NCBI GenBank assembly: GCA_900169235.1
Contig: FWCC01000364.1
Coordinates: 1 to 64,000 of the forward strand
DNA from: Zarea fungicola
Taxonomy: Eukaryota > Ascomycota > Sordariomycetes > Hypocreales > Cordycipitaceae
Direction: 5' to 3'
DNA: 64,000 nt
Shown here: positions 22,649-32,955 of the stretch, piece after piece
Position numbering within the stretch: position 1 is the first letter of the stretch
How the letters are laid out: every line of letters begins with the position of its first letter
Notes under the pieces: generated by a model
Told to the model about the DNA's origin: nothing
The model's database searches: none
The model's input: only the letters and a program-made list of their open reading frames with translations
Made by a program: the position numbers and the translations under genes

Positions 22649-23846
22649 CTCGTTCTGTCGTGTTATATTGCTGCGTTCTCGCGTCCTCCCATTGCCGGCC
22701 GCGCCCGTACGTTGTTGTTGGCGGTGGGGGTTGGCGGGGGCGACGCTTCGTTTCTGTTGTAGCTGTTGGGGTCGCAGTTGCTGATGCTCTGCACGGAGGC
22801 CAGCAATTCGTGCTCTCTCAAGGCGGTGCGATTGCCGCTTCAGTAGATATCTGTAGACGCGCGATTGGAACCGGTGCTTGATAACCGGCAAGGTCTCGAC
22901 GCGGAAGCGCAAAAGGCGGTCGTAATATCGCTGACGCAGAGGGGCGGGGATAGCTCGTCGAAGCAGGCCTAGTCTCGGTGGGAGTAGTTGTTGCAGACGA
23001 CGCAGACGCACAAAGTCGAAGATGCGAAAAGGCGCCAGCTTGCCGGCTGTGTTTTATTTTCTAATTGATTATACCGACTTTCAAGTCCGGCAAAGCATTG
23101 CTTGGTTACTCATTAACCTTATAAATGCGATGTGGCTCCAAAGGCGTTGCGAGGCTTTGGTCCCGTGGCGCACAGCGCATGAGCAGTGTCGTCTCTCAGG
23201 CGCGACAGTCTTCTGACGGCAGGTCGAGGGCTCCCAGCCTGCACATGAAAAAGCCAGGCATGAGCGGCAAAAACAGGTGATACCGCTTAAGGTAAAAGGA
23301 GTAACCTCGAGGCTTCAAATCTGACCCAGGCGGCGTGAACAGAGATGGGTTTGTAAGATTATGGCCCGCACGTTCGTGGCGAAACATTCATGGTGGTCCG
23401 GTATGTCCTTCCTAGCGTCGTCGGCGGGCTGTCGGCGACTGCAAAATGGCCAACAATGCCCAACCATTGGTGAATGTTGGCGCACCGCAGCACCACAGGT
23501 CCTCATGTTGCTGCCCATCATGAGCGCAGAGATTAATACATAGTTACCACTAAAAAGGAAATCCAACCACCAGACATGTCTGTGAATCACATGGAAGTAG
23601 CCAGAGCATCCAGCTTCCTTCATCTGCTCCTTCTCCTCGTTACCATCTGCATCTTGTTATTTGCTTAGTTGACTGACAACGTTAACGAATCAGACACACG
23701 AGAAAGACTACGTGCCAGACTGTGGACAAATGGCGAAAACCTGTTGCTTGATGTGAAGTGAACATAAAATAGCTTTTTGCAGATTTACTTATATGCATAA
23801 TGTACACAAAACGCCGTGCTCCGTCAACATGTCTTACCGATTCCAA
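22649..23846. other. Upstream of App1; 3' flank of Drs1
   Basis: About 1.2 kb. Positions 22649-23030 continue the App1 frame without a stop (RRLQQLLPPRLGLLRRAIP and following) and may belong to its N-terminus. A plausible acceptor (ACACAG) is near 23043, but no convincing first exon was found. The rest to 23846 shows no gene. Confidence 0.45.
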
Positions 23847-26242
23847 TCATCTCCGCGGGCCACCAGTCTTACCCTTTCCCTTGCCCTTGGCCGGTCCCTT
23901 TTTGCTTCTATTCTTATCAGCGTTGGCGGCGTCGGCCTTTCCCTTTTTCCATCCCATGCCATCTGCCCGCTCAGCCTTGTTATCCAGTCGTTTTCTGTCC
24001 TTGTTGCTGAGCTTACCCGCAGCCTTCTTCCGGGACGACTCGCGGGCACCGTTGAGCTCCACCTTGCCGGCCTCCTTGGCCTTTTTCTTGTCATGTTCTG
24101 TCTCGAACCATGTTCTCTTGGGGCGCGATTTAATCTCGGCCTCGTGCTCAATCATGTTTTCACCCTTTCTGACTTGCATCTCCGCCTGCGCGAAGTGCTT
24201 CTCCTCCTTTTCTTCTTGCATAATCTCCTTGATCTCCCTTTCCATGCCATCAATCTGCTCTTGCCACTTGTCCGCATCGGCAGCCTCAATCATGCGGCTC
24301 GAAATCTTGGCGCCCTGCGCTTTACCTGCCTTCACTGCTCCTTTGACGATCTTTCGATCGGTCTCCGCAGCGAGCGTCAGTGCAACACCTTTGCGGCCGG
24401 CACGAGCCGTACGGCCCACTCTGTGCACGTAAATTTCAAGAGACTGGGGTGCTTCGTAATTGATGACGGTGTCAACACCCTTGATATCCAGACCACGGGA
24501 CGCCAGATCGGTTGCGAGAAGGAAGTTTACCTTGCCATCTCGGAATGCCTCCACGCTTTCGATACGCTATCAAATGTAAGCAACACTTGCGTAAAACTAT
24601 AAGAAGAAAGGGGGTGGGGGATTATGCATACTCCTGTCTGGCTCATGCTGCCGTGAAGTTCTGCACATGACATGCCTAAAATACCAAAGATAATTCGCGC
24701 CTCATGGGCATCCTTCTTTTGGCGGAAGAAAATAATGACTCTCTCCGTATACAAAGTTTTGCAGACGTGTGCGAGGTACCCCATACGCTTGTTCTCCCTA
24801 CCAGGGCGTAGTCTGACAAATTCCTGTACCAGCGTGCCAACAGTCTTCTTTTGCGAGTCGACCATAACCCTGGCGGGCTTGTTCATACCAACTCGGATAA
24901 GTCGGTCAACAGTCGACGTCATTGTGGCGGAGAAGAGCATTGTCTGGCGGGATTTGGGTAGAGTGGTAAGAATTTCGTTAAGTTCGTCGGCGAAACCATC
25001 TTCAAGCATTCGATCAGCCTCATCAAGTACCAAGATCTCAACAGTGTCGATGGGGAAACTAGCAGAGTTGCGCATGTGGTCAATGAAGCGACCGGGGGTG
25101 GCGATAATGACATCGGGTCGGAGACGAAGTTCAGCCTCTTGCACCTTTAAGCTGAGACCTCCGACAGCTAGAGAAAACTTGATATCTGTGTGGGCTGCTA
25201 GTTTGGTTGCGACAGCGTGACATTGGATTGCCAGCTCACGAGTAGGTGTAAGCACAACCACACGAGTAGTGGCAATCTTCTTGGGGCGGTACAAAAGTCG
25301 TTCTAGAATAGGAATAATGAAGGCACCAGTTTTGCCAGAGCCAGTGACGGCTCCACCGACAAGGTCCTTGCCCATGAGAGCAATAGGGATAGTCTTGGCC
25401 TGAATAGGAGTAGGCTTGGAAAAGCCGACATTTGTAAGACCACGAAGAATAGGCCGCGAGAGGGACATGGCTTGAAACGAAGTGAGTGCTGCCACCTTAC
25501 CACTCTTCGGTTTTTCTTCCGGTGCGAAAAAGGCAGCGCGCTTGGCTTCTTCTTCGGCATCCTCCTTGTCGCTTATGTCTGACATTTCATCATCGTCTGG
25601 GTGCGCCTCCGGGGTGGCCACGGAGTCGTTGTCCGAAGCATCACCGTCCTCGTCTTCCTCTTTGGCTGTCTTGTCTTCATCATCTTGTCCTTCCGCAGCA
25701 CTCCCTTCATCACCGGACTCTTCTGAGCCTAGGTCAACGTGCATTCCAAAGGCATCATCAGCAAGGACCTCGTCGTCGTCATCGTCAAACTCCATATCGT
25801 TGGCAACACTGTCTCCTTCATCGTCAATGTGCCCATTATTTTCCGTAACAGCCTCGCCCTTCTTTTCTTTTCTGCGTCGAATAATCTCATCAATGTCGAC
25901 CATCTTTTTGTTCATGTTCATGCCCTTTCTGGCACCATCGAAACCCCAGCCCTCAAACTCATCGTCACCGAAATCGCCAGCATTGTCAGCCATAAATTCG
26001 AAATCAGAATCCATTGCACCATCATCATCATCGTTGGCACCCCAAACGCCTTCAACTTCCTCGATTTCTTCTGCCGGGGCGTTTTCGGCTTGCTTGGTTT
26101 TCTTCGATTTCTTGGTCGTCTTAGCCTTTTTTTTGGGCGGCTCAGCATACATCACTTCTTCTTGGGCGAGATCCTCGTCATTGTCGGATATCGTGTGGAT
26201 GAAATCGTCCTCGAGGGGCTTTCTTTTTTGAGAAGGAGCCAT
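23847..26242 (-). CDS. DRS1: DEAD-box ATP-dependent RNA helicase Drs1
   Basis: Two exons, 26242-24632 and 24566-23847, give 776 residues. The intron (GTATGC to GATAG) joins MSQTG to [12 protein letters not shown] in phase. The N-terminal 240 residues are strongly acidic and low complexity with basic patches, as in Drs1. Helicase motifs in order: Q motif ([13 protein letters not shown], about 272), Walker A (VTGSGKTGA, about 300), [17 protein letters not shown] ([10 protein letters not shown], about 405), SAT (LFSATMTS, about 434), then [15 protein letters not shown] and [11 protein letters not shown] (about 583). The C-terminus is Lys/Arg-rich. Family knowledge: a nucleolar helicase for 60S ribosomal subunit assembly. 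Start at MAPSQKRK; it shares a 524-bp divergent promoter with the EB1 gene. Confidence 0.95.
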
Positions 26243-26766
26243 TTTGCGCGGATGTATGAACAGTGCCAAGCTATGATAACCGGTTGCGCCCTGGACAACG
26301 TATGAAATTTCCTTCCTGCGGCGCTGGTTGCCGATAATTTTCTGCCGCTTTTTGAAATTTTGGCGGTGAGGCCTGAGCTACCACCGTCTGCCAAACTCAG
26401 CCGGTACCTGGGAGTGGGGGCTACAGAAGACTTCACGTGATAAGCTACAGTTTTGCTTCCTTGTTGGTACTGGGAGGCTTCGACCCCACCACTGGTTGAT
26501 TGGCCGACCGAGGGAGACTGCCGCCTCCCTAAACACAATGGGTTTACTGGGCGCAAACGCAGTGCTCCATTCAACCGTTGATTAATCTCACGAGCAACTG
26601 CTGTTTTCCTGCTGCCTGTTATCTCAAATTCTTTAGGAGGAGCCTTTCACTTAAAAGGAGCAGCTCAATCTCTGCGTGTTTCTTCCCATATTTCAAACTT
26701 TTTTTGCATATCAATTTTCTTTTTAGCGTTACCTCATCGTCGGTACCAACCACAAAACAAGACACA
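26243..26766. promoter_or_regulatory. Shared divergent promoter of DRS1 and the EB1 gene
   Basis: 524 bp separate the two start codons on opposite strands. No clear TATA box is seen. The EB1 side is T-rich with pyrimidine tracts (about 26595-26750) typical of fungal core promoters. Confidence 0.6.
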
Positions 26767-27742
26767 ATGGGCGAATCTCGGTACGTTCACGAAAGGCTCA
26801 CCGCGGTTTCTTAACGCATGTGGTGGAAGCTCCACGGACATGACTAATAGATAGAACGATTATAGGCAAGAACTTGTTCAATGGCTGAACAACCTCCTTC
26901 AACTCAACATCACCAAGGTCGAGCAATGCGGCACTGGGTACGTAGCTCCCTGCTTTACCCCTCCCCCGCTTGAATCCGCGAGCGACGAGATACCACCACA
27001 GCGGTCACAGCACATGACTGACACTAGAATAGCGCTGCACTCTGCCAGGTCTATGACAGCATATACATGGATGTGCCTATGCACAAAGTCAAGTTCAACG
27101 TCAACGGCGAGTATGCATATGTGCAAAATTTCAAGGTGTTGCAAAGTAAGCCCCCCCTTTCTCTAAACTGTCGGTGTTTTGCGTAGCAGATTTGTTAACC
27201 AGGCCACAGACACCTTCGCAAAACACCAGATCGATAAGCCTATTCCGATCGAGCAGCTTGTGAAATGCAAAATGCAGGACAATCTCGAGTTTCTGCAGTG
27301 GACCAAAAAATTCTGGGATCTCAACTTCCCCGATCACGAATATGACGCCGTCGCCCGCCGAAAGGGAGGCTCCCTCGGAGCTGCTGGCCCGAAGGCCCCC
27401 GTTTCTGCGGGTGCCGGTGGCGCTGCCAGAAGAGGCGGTATTACACCAAATGCCCCTGGTCGCGCTGCCCCTAGAGCAGCTGGCGCGCCGTCTGCTGCAC
27501 TCCAGCAAGAGAATACGACTCTGAAGGAGACTGTTGTCGGCCTCGAGCGCGAACGAGACTTTTACTTTAGCAAGCTACGCGACATTGAGCTGCTCATTCA
27601 GCAAGCGATTGACGAGGACCCTGAACTGGACAAGCAGGAGGACGGACTGGTCAAGCAGATCCAGACCATTCTCTACTCGACCGAAGAGGGCTTTGAGATT
27701 CCCGAGGAAGAAGCCGCCCTGGACGACCAGGAGACATTTTGA
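26767..27742 (+). CDS. EB1-family microtubule plus-end protein (Bim1/Mal3)
   Basis: Four exons, 26767-26780, 26866-26937, 27033-27145 and 27210-27742, encode 243 residues. Exon 1 is only 14 nt. The spliced N-terminus MGESRQELVQWLNNLLQLN, then TKVEQCGTGAALCQVYDSIY and FKVLQNTFAKHQIDKPIP, is an EB1-type calponin homology domain (to about residue 103) ending in KCKMQDNLEFLQWTKKFWD. A Ser/Ala/Gly/Arg linker follows, then the EB homology coiled coil (LKETVVGLERERDFYFSKL, about 165-230). The tail is acidic and ends QETF, close to the EEY/F-type end that binds CAP-Gly proteins. The protein tracks growing microtubule ends and recruits +TIPs. All junctions are GT-AG and in phase. Confidence 0.95.
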
Positions 27743-28555
27743 GGAGCCTTGAACAGTATCTGACGATTTTACGAATTGGCGCTGCATATAATGTAGAGCA
27801 TGCAAGTGAGGAAGCCAAGTCATCAAGACACCTGCACAGTACTATTCCCGTGCCAAGGCTACCTTGCAAACGAGTGATTGTTTCGCTCAAGCACCGAGTG
27901 TGGCGAGTGCGGCAGCTAGGGGAAGTTAGAAAGAGGCAGTGCAATTACAATAAAAAGGCATTGGACAAGGCTTGTCTCAACTCTCGGGTTTCAAACGTGC
28001 AAATTGATCAGCCAGGTAGTGCACATCTGATTGAGGATGTGATCTAAATTCGCAAGGGAGAATAACTGCAGAGCCTCCCTGTTTTGCCACCAATATCCAG
28101 GTAAATTGCACTGCACATGGAAAGTGGTTCCCCCCTGCTGGCCGCTGATTTTTGGCCCCGAAAGCCGCTAAATAATAATGTGAACCCTTACCTAAAATGA
28201 AGCGCCTCTGAAGACAGGCAGCACTGTAAGAGCCACTAATATTGCTGTTGACACCACAGCAGGCAACACAGCACAAGCACTGTCGTCGTTGCTCCACTAT
28301 ATTTCCGTAACATGGCCCACTCGGCCATCTTCACTGCGTAACATCTGCATCATCACCTTCTACCCACCTGGCGACGACTTAGACTGGCCACGCGACCACG
28401 TCCAAGAGCCCTTCCAACGGGGTACTGATACCCAAACGACTAGAACTTTCCTCCAGGTGCTTTGAAATTAATGAATCAGGTAGAGAGCCCAACGGTTAAA
28501 CAAAATAAAATATAAAAGACGACGAAGACGACGACAGCGCCCGAGTGTGTTGGCA
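27743..28555. other. Intergenic region
   Basis: 813 bp between the EB1 stop and the Vam7 start, same strand. A GAC triplet run (about 28518-28536) lies just before the Vam7 start. No gene is seen. Confidence 0.5.
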
Positions 28556-29662
28556 ATGGCACCACCGCCGGAAATTGCCATTCCATCTACGAGCGTCTCT
28601 GACGAGGGCTCTGGCAAGCAATATACACTCTACAATATCACGCTGCGACTGCCACTACGTTCCTATGTCGTACAAAAGCGCTATTCAGACTTTAGCAAGC
28701 TGCACGAAGCGCTGCTGCAGCAGGTCGGCGCGTTGCCGCCGCAGCCAATGCCTCAGAAACACTGGCTCCGGTCGACAGTGCGATCCCCCGAGCTCACACG
28801 TGAGCGACAAGTTGCCTTGGAGTGCTATCTCAAGACGATTGCCGAGTCGCCCGACCGCCGTTGGCGGGACACATCCGCCTGGCGTTCCTTTCTCAACCTG
28901 CCGAGCTCTAGCACCACAAACTCGGCCGCATCGGCAGGCGGGCGGGCGTCCAGCGTCGCCTCGGGCGCAGCCGACCCCTCGACGTGGCTTGAAATGCACA
29001 AGGAGCTGAAGCAGCATCTGCACGATGCGCGGATATCGCTTTCGAAGCGGGACGGCGCCGCGGAGGGGGGGAACATGACGGGTGTGGCCGAGGCGGCGGC
29101 AGCGGCACGAAAATCGATCGTGCGCGGCGGGACGCTGATTGTGATCCTGACCGACGGGCTGAAGAAGCTGCAGGAGACTGGCCGCGTCGGAGACGGTGAG
29201 CTGCGGCGACGGCGCGACATGGTCTCGACGGCCAAGATGGAACGCGAGGGTCTCGACAAGCTCGCCAATAGCATGCCCGCTAGTGCTTTGCAGGGCGGGA
29301 GTAGCGGTTCTTCCCGCGGACTGTCTACATCGCCGGAAAAGTCTAAGCTGGTGCAAAATGGCAACGGCGCGCGGCCATCAGCAGGTCGTCGCCTCGGCGG
29401 TGGCGGCCCACCTGTGCCCGAGACGGATAAGACGCTAGAGCTCGATAATCAAGGCGTCTTGCTTTTGCAAAAGCAAGAAATGGAGGCGCAGGACCTGCAG
29501 ATTGACCAGTTGGCCGCCATTATCCGGCGGCAAAAGGAAATGGGTTTGCAGATCAACGAGGAAGTTGAGCGACAGACGCAAATGCTCGACATGATTGACG
29601 AGGATGAAGGCCGCGTTCGGGGCAAGCTCGGCGTGGCAAACAAACGCATTCGCAAAATGTGA
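28556..29662 (+). CDS. VAM7: Vam7-type vacuolar Qc-SNARE with PX domain
   Basis: Single exon, 368 residues from the ATG at 28556 (MAPPPEIAIPS). Residues about 3-115 form a PX domain with the phosphoinositide-binding core SYVVQKRYSDFSKLHEALL and RERQVALECYLKTI. The C-terminal 65 residues are a SNARE helix (KTLELDNQGVLLLQKQEMEA onward) with the zero-layer Gln in EEVERQTQMLDMIDED. There is no transmembrane segment, as expected for Vam7. Family knowledge: binds PI3P on vacuoles and joins Vam3, Vti1 and Nyv1 plus HOPS for homotypic fusion. A Gly/Ser/Pro-rich linker (about 245-290) separates the domains. No introns are evident. Confidence 0.93.
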   Translation: MAPPPEIAIPSTSVSDEGSGKQYTLYNITLRLPLRSYVVQKRYSDFSKLHEALLQQVGALPPQPMPQKHWLRSTVRSPELTRERQVALECYLKTIAESPDRRWRDTSAWRSFLNLPSSSTTNSAASAGGRASSVASGAADPSTWLEMHKELKQHLHDARISLSKRDGAAEGGNMTGVAEAAAAARKSIVRGGTLIVILTDGLKKLQETGRVGDGELRRRRDMVSTAKMEREGLDKLANSMPASALQGGSSGSSRGLSTSPEKSKLVQNGNGARPSAGRRLGGGGPPVPETDKTLELDNQGVLLLQKQEMEAQDLQIDQLAAIIRRQKEMGLQINEEVERQTQMLDMIDEDEGRVRGKLGVANKRIRKM

Positions 29663-32600
29663 CTGCATCACGTGCTTGATGCACTCATGCCAGTTTTTGC
29701 TGTTGCTGTTCGAGCCTGTCTATCGTTGGCCGAGGCGGCTGTGCGACTCGAGTGGCTTGCGTGGCATGTATACCGTGGTTGTCTCTGGGTGCTGCACTTG
29801 GTATTACTTCTGTTCGGTGGTGGCTTTCACGAGTTGTGAAAGAGCCGAACTATTTACTTTAACAAGCAAAAGACTCTAGCGAATATCTTTGTGCTTGTAC
29901 CGGGCTTGAGCCATACTTATACACATACCTTTATTATTACCAATTCCGTTTGGAAGCCTTTTCTTCACACCATCCTGGCAGCAAATGTTTATCAAGGGCG
30001 TAATCTTTATTATCTTTTCTTTTTCATATTTAGCTCTAGTATTTTATTCTGAGAGATGATACTGGCGCCGAATAGAGGGTGTAATAACAATACAGCGTAT
30101 TTTGTTCAACTTGCCTTCTAAACAGCCGTTGCATTAGAATTCAACTATATCCGCAATACCTTTTCTCGGTTATGTAGTATAGCACATAGTTATAAATTGC
30201 GAGGGAGCTGTACATCATTTGGCTCACGCCTAGAGTTACAATAATGTTGAATTCGCAGATGAATGAACCAGTGATCGACATGACAGGAAGGAAACGCACC
30301 CATGACTTTAGCCTGTGATGTATTATGAGACCAACTTATCCACAGGCACGGGAGCTTTACATAAATAATGGCCTTCATATGCTCAGGTGCTTCCACATTC
30401 GTTTGATTATCATTTCTATTTGCCAAGCCCAAGCGATCTGTTACCTGCTATTGGATGGGCGGTTGGAACTTTGCTAGGTCTTTTGTCATCAAACAAACCG
30501 ATGTTGTGAATGCCAATGTAATTGCAACGATGGTAAGTGCCAGAATCACGCCGCTTTGAAAATGACTTTAGTGCGGTGGCGCGGACGTTACAATGTGAAC
30601 GCTGCTTAGTGATGGTGCTGGGCCTTCGTACTGTATCCAGATGTGTATATAATTTGGTAGAATCTTCATTGCCTGCATTTTCTGGCAGGCGGGTCTGAGG
30701 TAGAGGGCTATGCTAGAGAAGCGAGGTATACGGCGTCGCCGCCATTAGAAGATAGACGTGTTTATGATGTGACTACATCTCAGGCTACTAGAAACAGGCA
30801 AAGTAGTCGTACAGTACTCGCACGAAATACTCGGTCGAAAGAACAATTGCAGGTACAGGCGGGAGGAACCACAAGGCGGGTCTAACCGAAGTGGCTACGT
30901 CACAGAACGGCACTAGCGCTGGTGTAATGAGTAAATGGTTGCCCAGCAACGCCAGAGCTGTAGACGCGTTTCAAGGTGTCAAGTGACAACAATGGAGCAG
31001 TGCGCAGCATTTCTCTTTTTGCTTTGCGCCGCATTGTGACCAATATAGATGAAGGCAGGAGGCGCCGCGTCGCAACGAAGAAGTCATTTGAGTGATGTAC
31101 TTGTGTACGAAGTAAACACGACAGAGCAACATTCATCTCTTCTGTGAGTGTCGTACATGTTCGTCTGCTGGAGACGCTCATTCCCTAAAAGAAAGAAAAA
31201 AATGATGATCACGCATAACGGCGGAACATGTGGACTCGTTGCCCGCTGCTGCAGAAACAAAGCAAAGATTTTTTCTTCTTCTCCAGTTAAGAGGCTGGCT
31301 TGACCGCTTTGTGTCGACGTGTTTCGTTTCCTCTGCTTCTAGGCCCACCACTTGATGTGCCCGCGGGTCAGATTGAGAGGGACCCGATTGGAAGGAGGAT
31401 GGATGTGAGAGCCACGAAGCAGCAGGTTGGGCATCAATAGTTGCGCAGGATCAACGAGCAAAATCCTTTGTGCTCCTGACGTATTTGTTGTAGGACAGGA
31501 GGAGATATCCTACCAGTGTCCAGAATAGTTGATATTATGGCAGTTATTGGGTTGCTAAAAAGAATGAACAAGCTTCTGGAACATGGTTTGTTTGCTGCAT
31601 GGACCCTGGGTGGACAACTGCCGGAATATGGTGCTTCTCTATGCATTTTGCACCAGTACCCCTCCCTGAACTTCCCTGTCAAAGTCAGCGGCTTCGGCTA
31701 AGGCTGGGTGTCTACCTGCATGCTTGTCTCTGAAGCATGGAAGGGCATCTCGACTGGTCATCCAGTGGCGGGACAGGGTTCACATATGCAGCAACACCCG
31801 CTCTTGTGCATTGCGTGCATGGGCGGACTTGGCCAACAGGAGAAACCTGAGAGGGTGTCAACAGTGTTTCTATCGGCGAGTGGCACCTAGCAGCTGGACC
31901 CCTGTTAGTTTTCATCATCACCAGTCGATGTCTCTGGTGGCGGAAAACAATTGCCTCATTACTCTCGCACTCCGTACTCGACTGGCATATCCGTAAAATG
32001 AGGCCCCAGCAAGGAAGCACCAGATTGGTAGAGCTGTATTGAGCTGCAATTTTAGCGGCGGCAGTGGAAAGTGCCTGTGTATTTCGTGGAGTGGCGGAGA
32101 GCTTGTACTGGTAATGTACATAATGTGTAATACAGGCTGCCAAAGCTAGCCAGTCTAGTAGGCTTCCGAGCGCTTCAGTGGGCATGAGCTGTAATTGGGG
32201 GCAGGAAACAGCGCCAGCCAGACCAAAAGGAGCTGTCTGGGCCACCCAACAATGAGCACTGGGCAGCTGCCAATATAGAAAAATGCGGCAACGTAACCAC
32301 TATCCACAACCAAAGGAACAAAAGTGGGACCACAGAAAAAAAAAAAGTCGCTGACCCTTGATCCCTCCCCCAGTCAAAGTAAACAGAAGGACACAGAAGA
32401 ACCAGCATCGTTTGACCTATTCCGTTCGGCCCCCCATTTCCACCTGCCATTCTCCCGTGCCGTTGGTTCAAGCTCTTCCTTGGATGAGCTTTATTCCTCA
32501 CCTAGCACCATCGTGGAACATTGTATAGTGACCAGCATCACCACATCTCGCAGTTGCTGTGCTATCCGCCCGTCGGGGCAACCTAAACAAAGTGCAAGCC

Positions 32601-32955
32601 AATCTCAACCACCAACCATCAACCAGTCACGCCGCCTCCTATTATTTCCTGCTCTGATAGATACGTCGCTCGGCCGGCTCGGGACGCCTGAAAAGTTGGT
32701 TTTTGGATTGCTTCAACCTCTTCTCTTCTCCCCTTTCTTCTTCTTATTGTCGCTACTTGGTATGTTGATTGCCGAGTGCTGATGTTGTAGTCCTGCGCTT
32801 ACATGTCTCGTTTTTGCAGCTTTGATAATCTTCTCCTCACGACTGCACGACCTTTCTCAGCCCAATGGCGTTCTCAAGATACCCCCGACTATAGCGTTTT
32901 CTTTTTGATTTCATCTCTGGCATTCCTGTCTTTCTCGTCTGGTTGTACGCCAAGC
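29663..32955. other. Long intergenic stretch without a recognisable gene
   Basis: About 3.3 kb. Many short open frames exist on both strands but none shows family motifs or splice-extended coding. The last 600 bp are pyrimidine-rich and probably promoter and leader of the proline-rich gene, including a predicted leader intron (32760-32819). The rest could hold a non-coding transcript. Confidence 0.45.
32760..32819 (+). other. Predicted 5' leader intron of the proline-rich membrane gene
   Basis: GTATGT at 32760 and TTTTTGCAG ending at 32819 flank a 60-nt segment with a TGCTGAT branch-like site. It lies 136 bp before the chosen ATG. Removing it leaves the main frame unchanged, since the start is downstream. 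Confidence 0.45.

Noticed and set aside
25482..26231. 249-codon plus-strand frame antisense to DRS1
   Set aside because: A shadow of the acidic Asp/Glu-rich region, which reads as Ser/Leu-rich on the other strand.
28685..29356. Frames antisense to VAM7
   Set aside because: Arg/Pro-rich shadows caused by the GC-rich third positions of VAM7.
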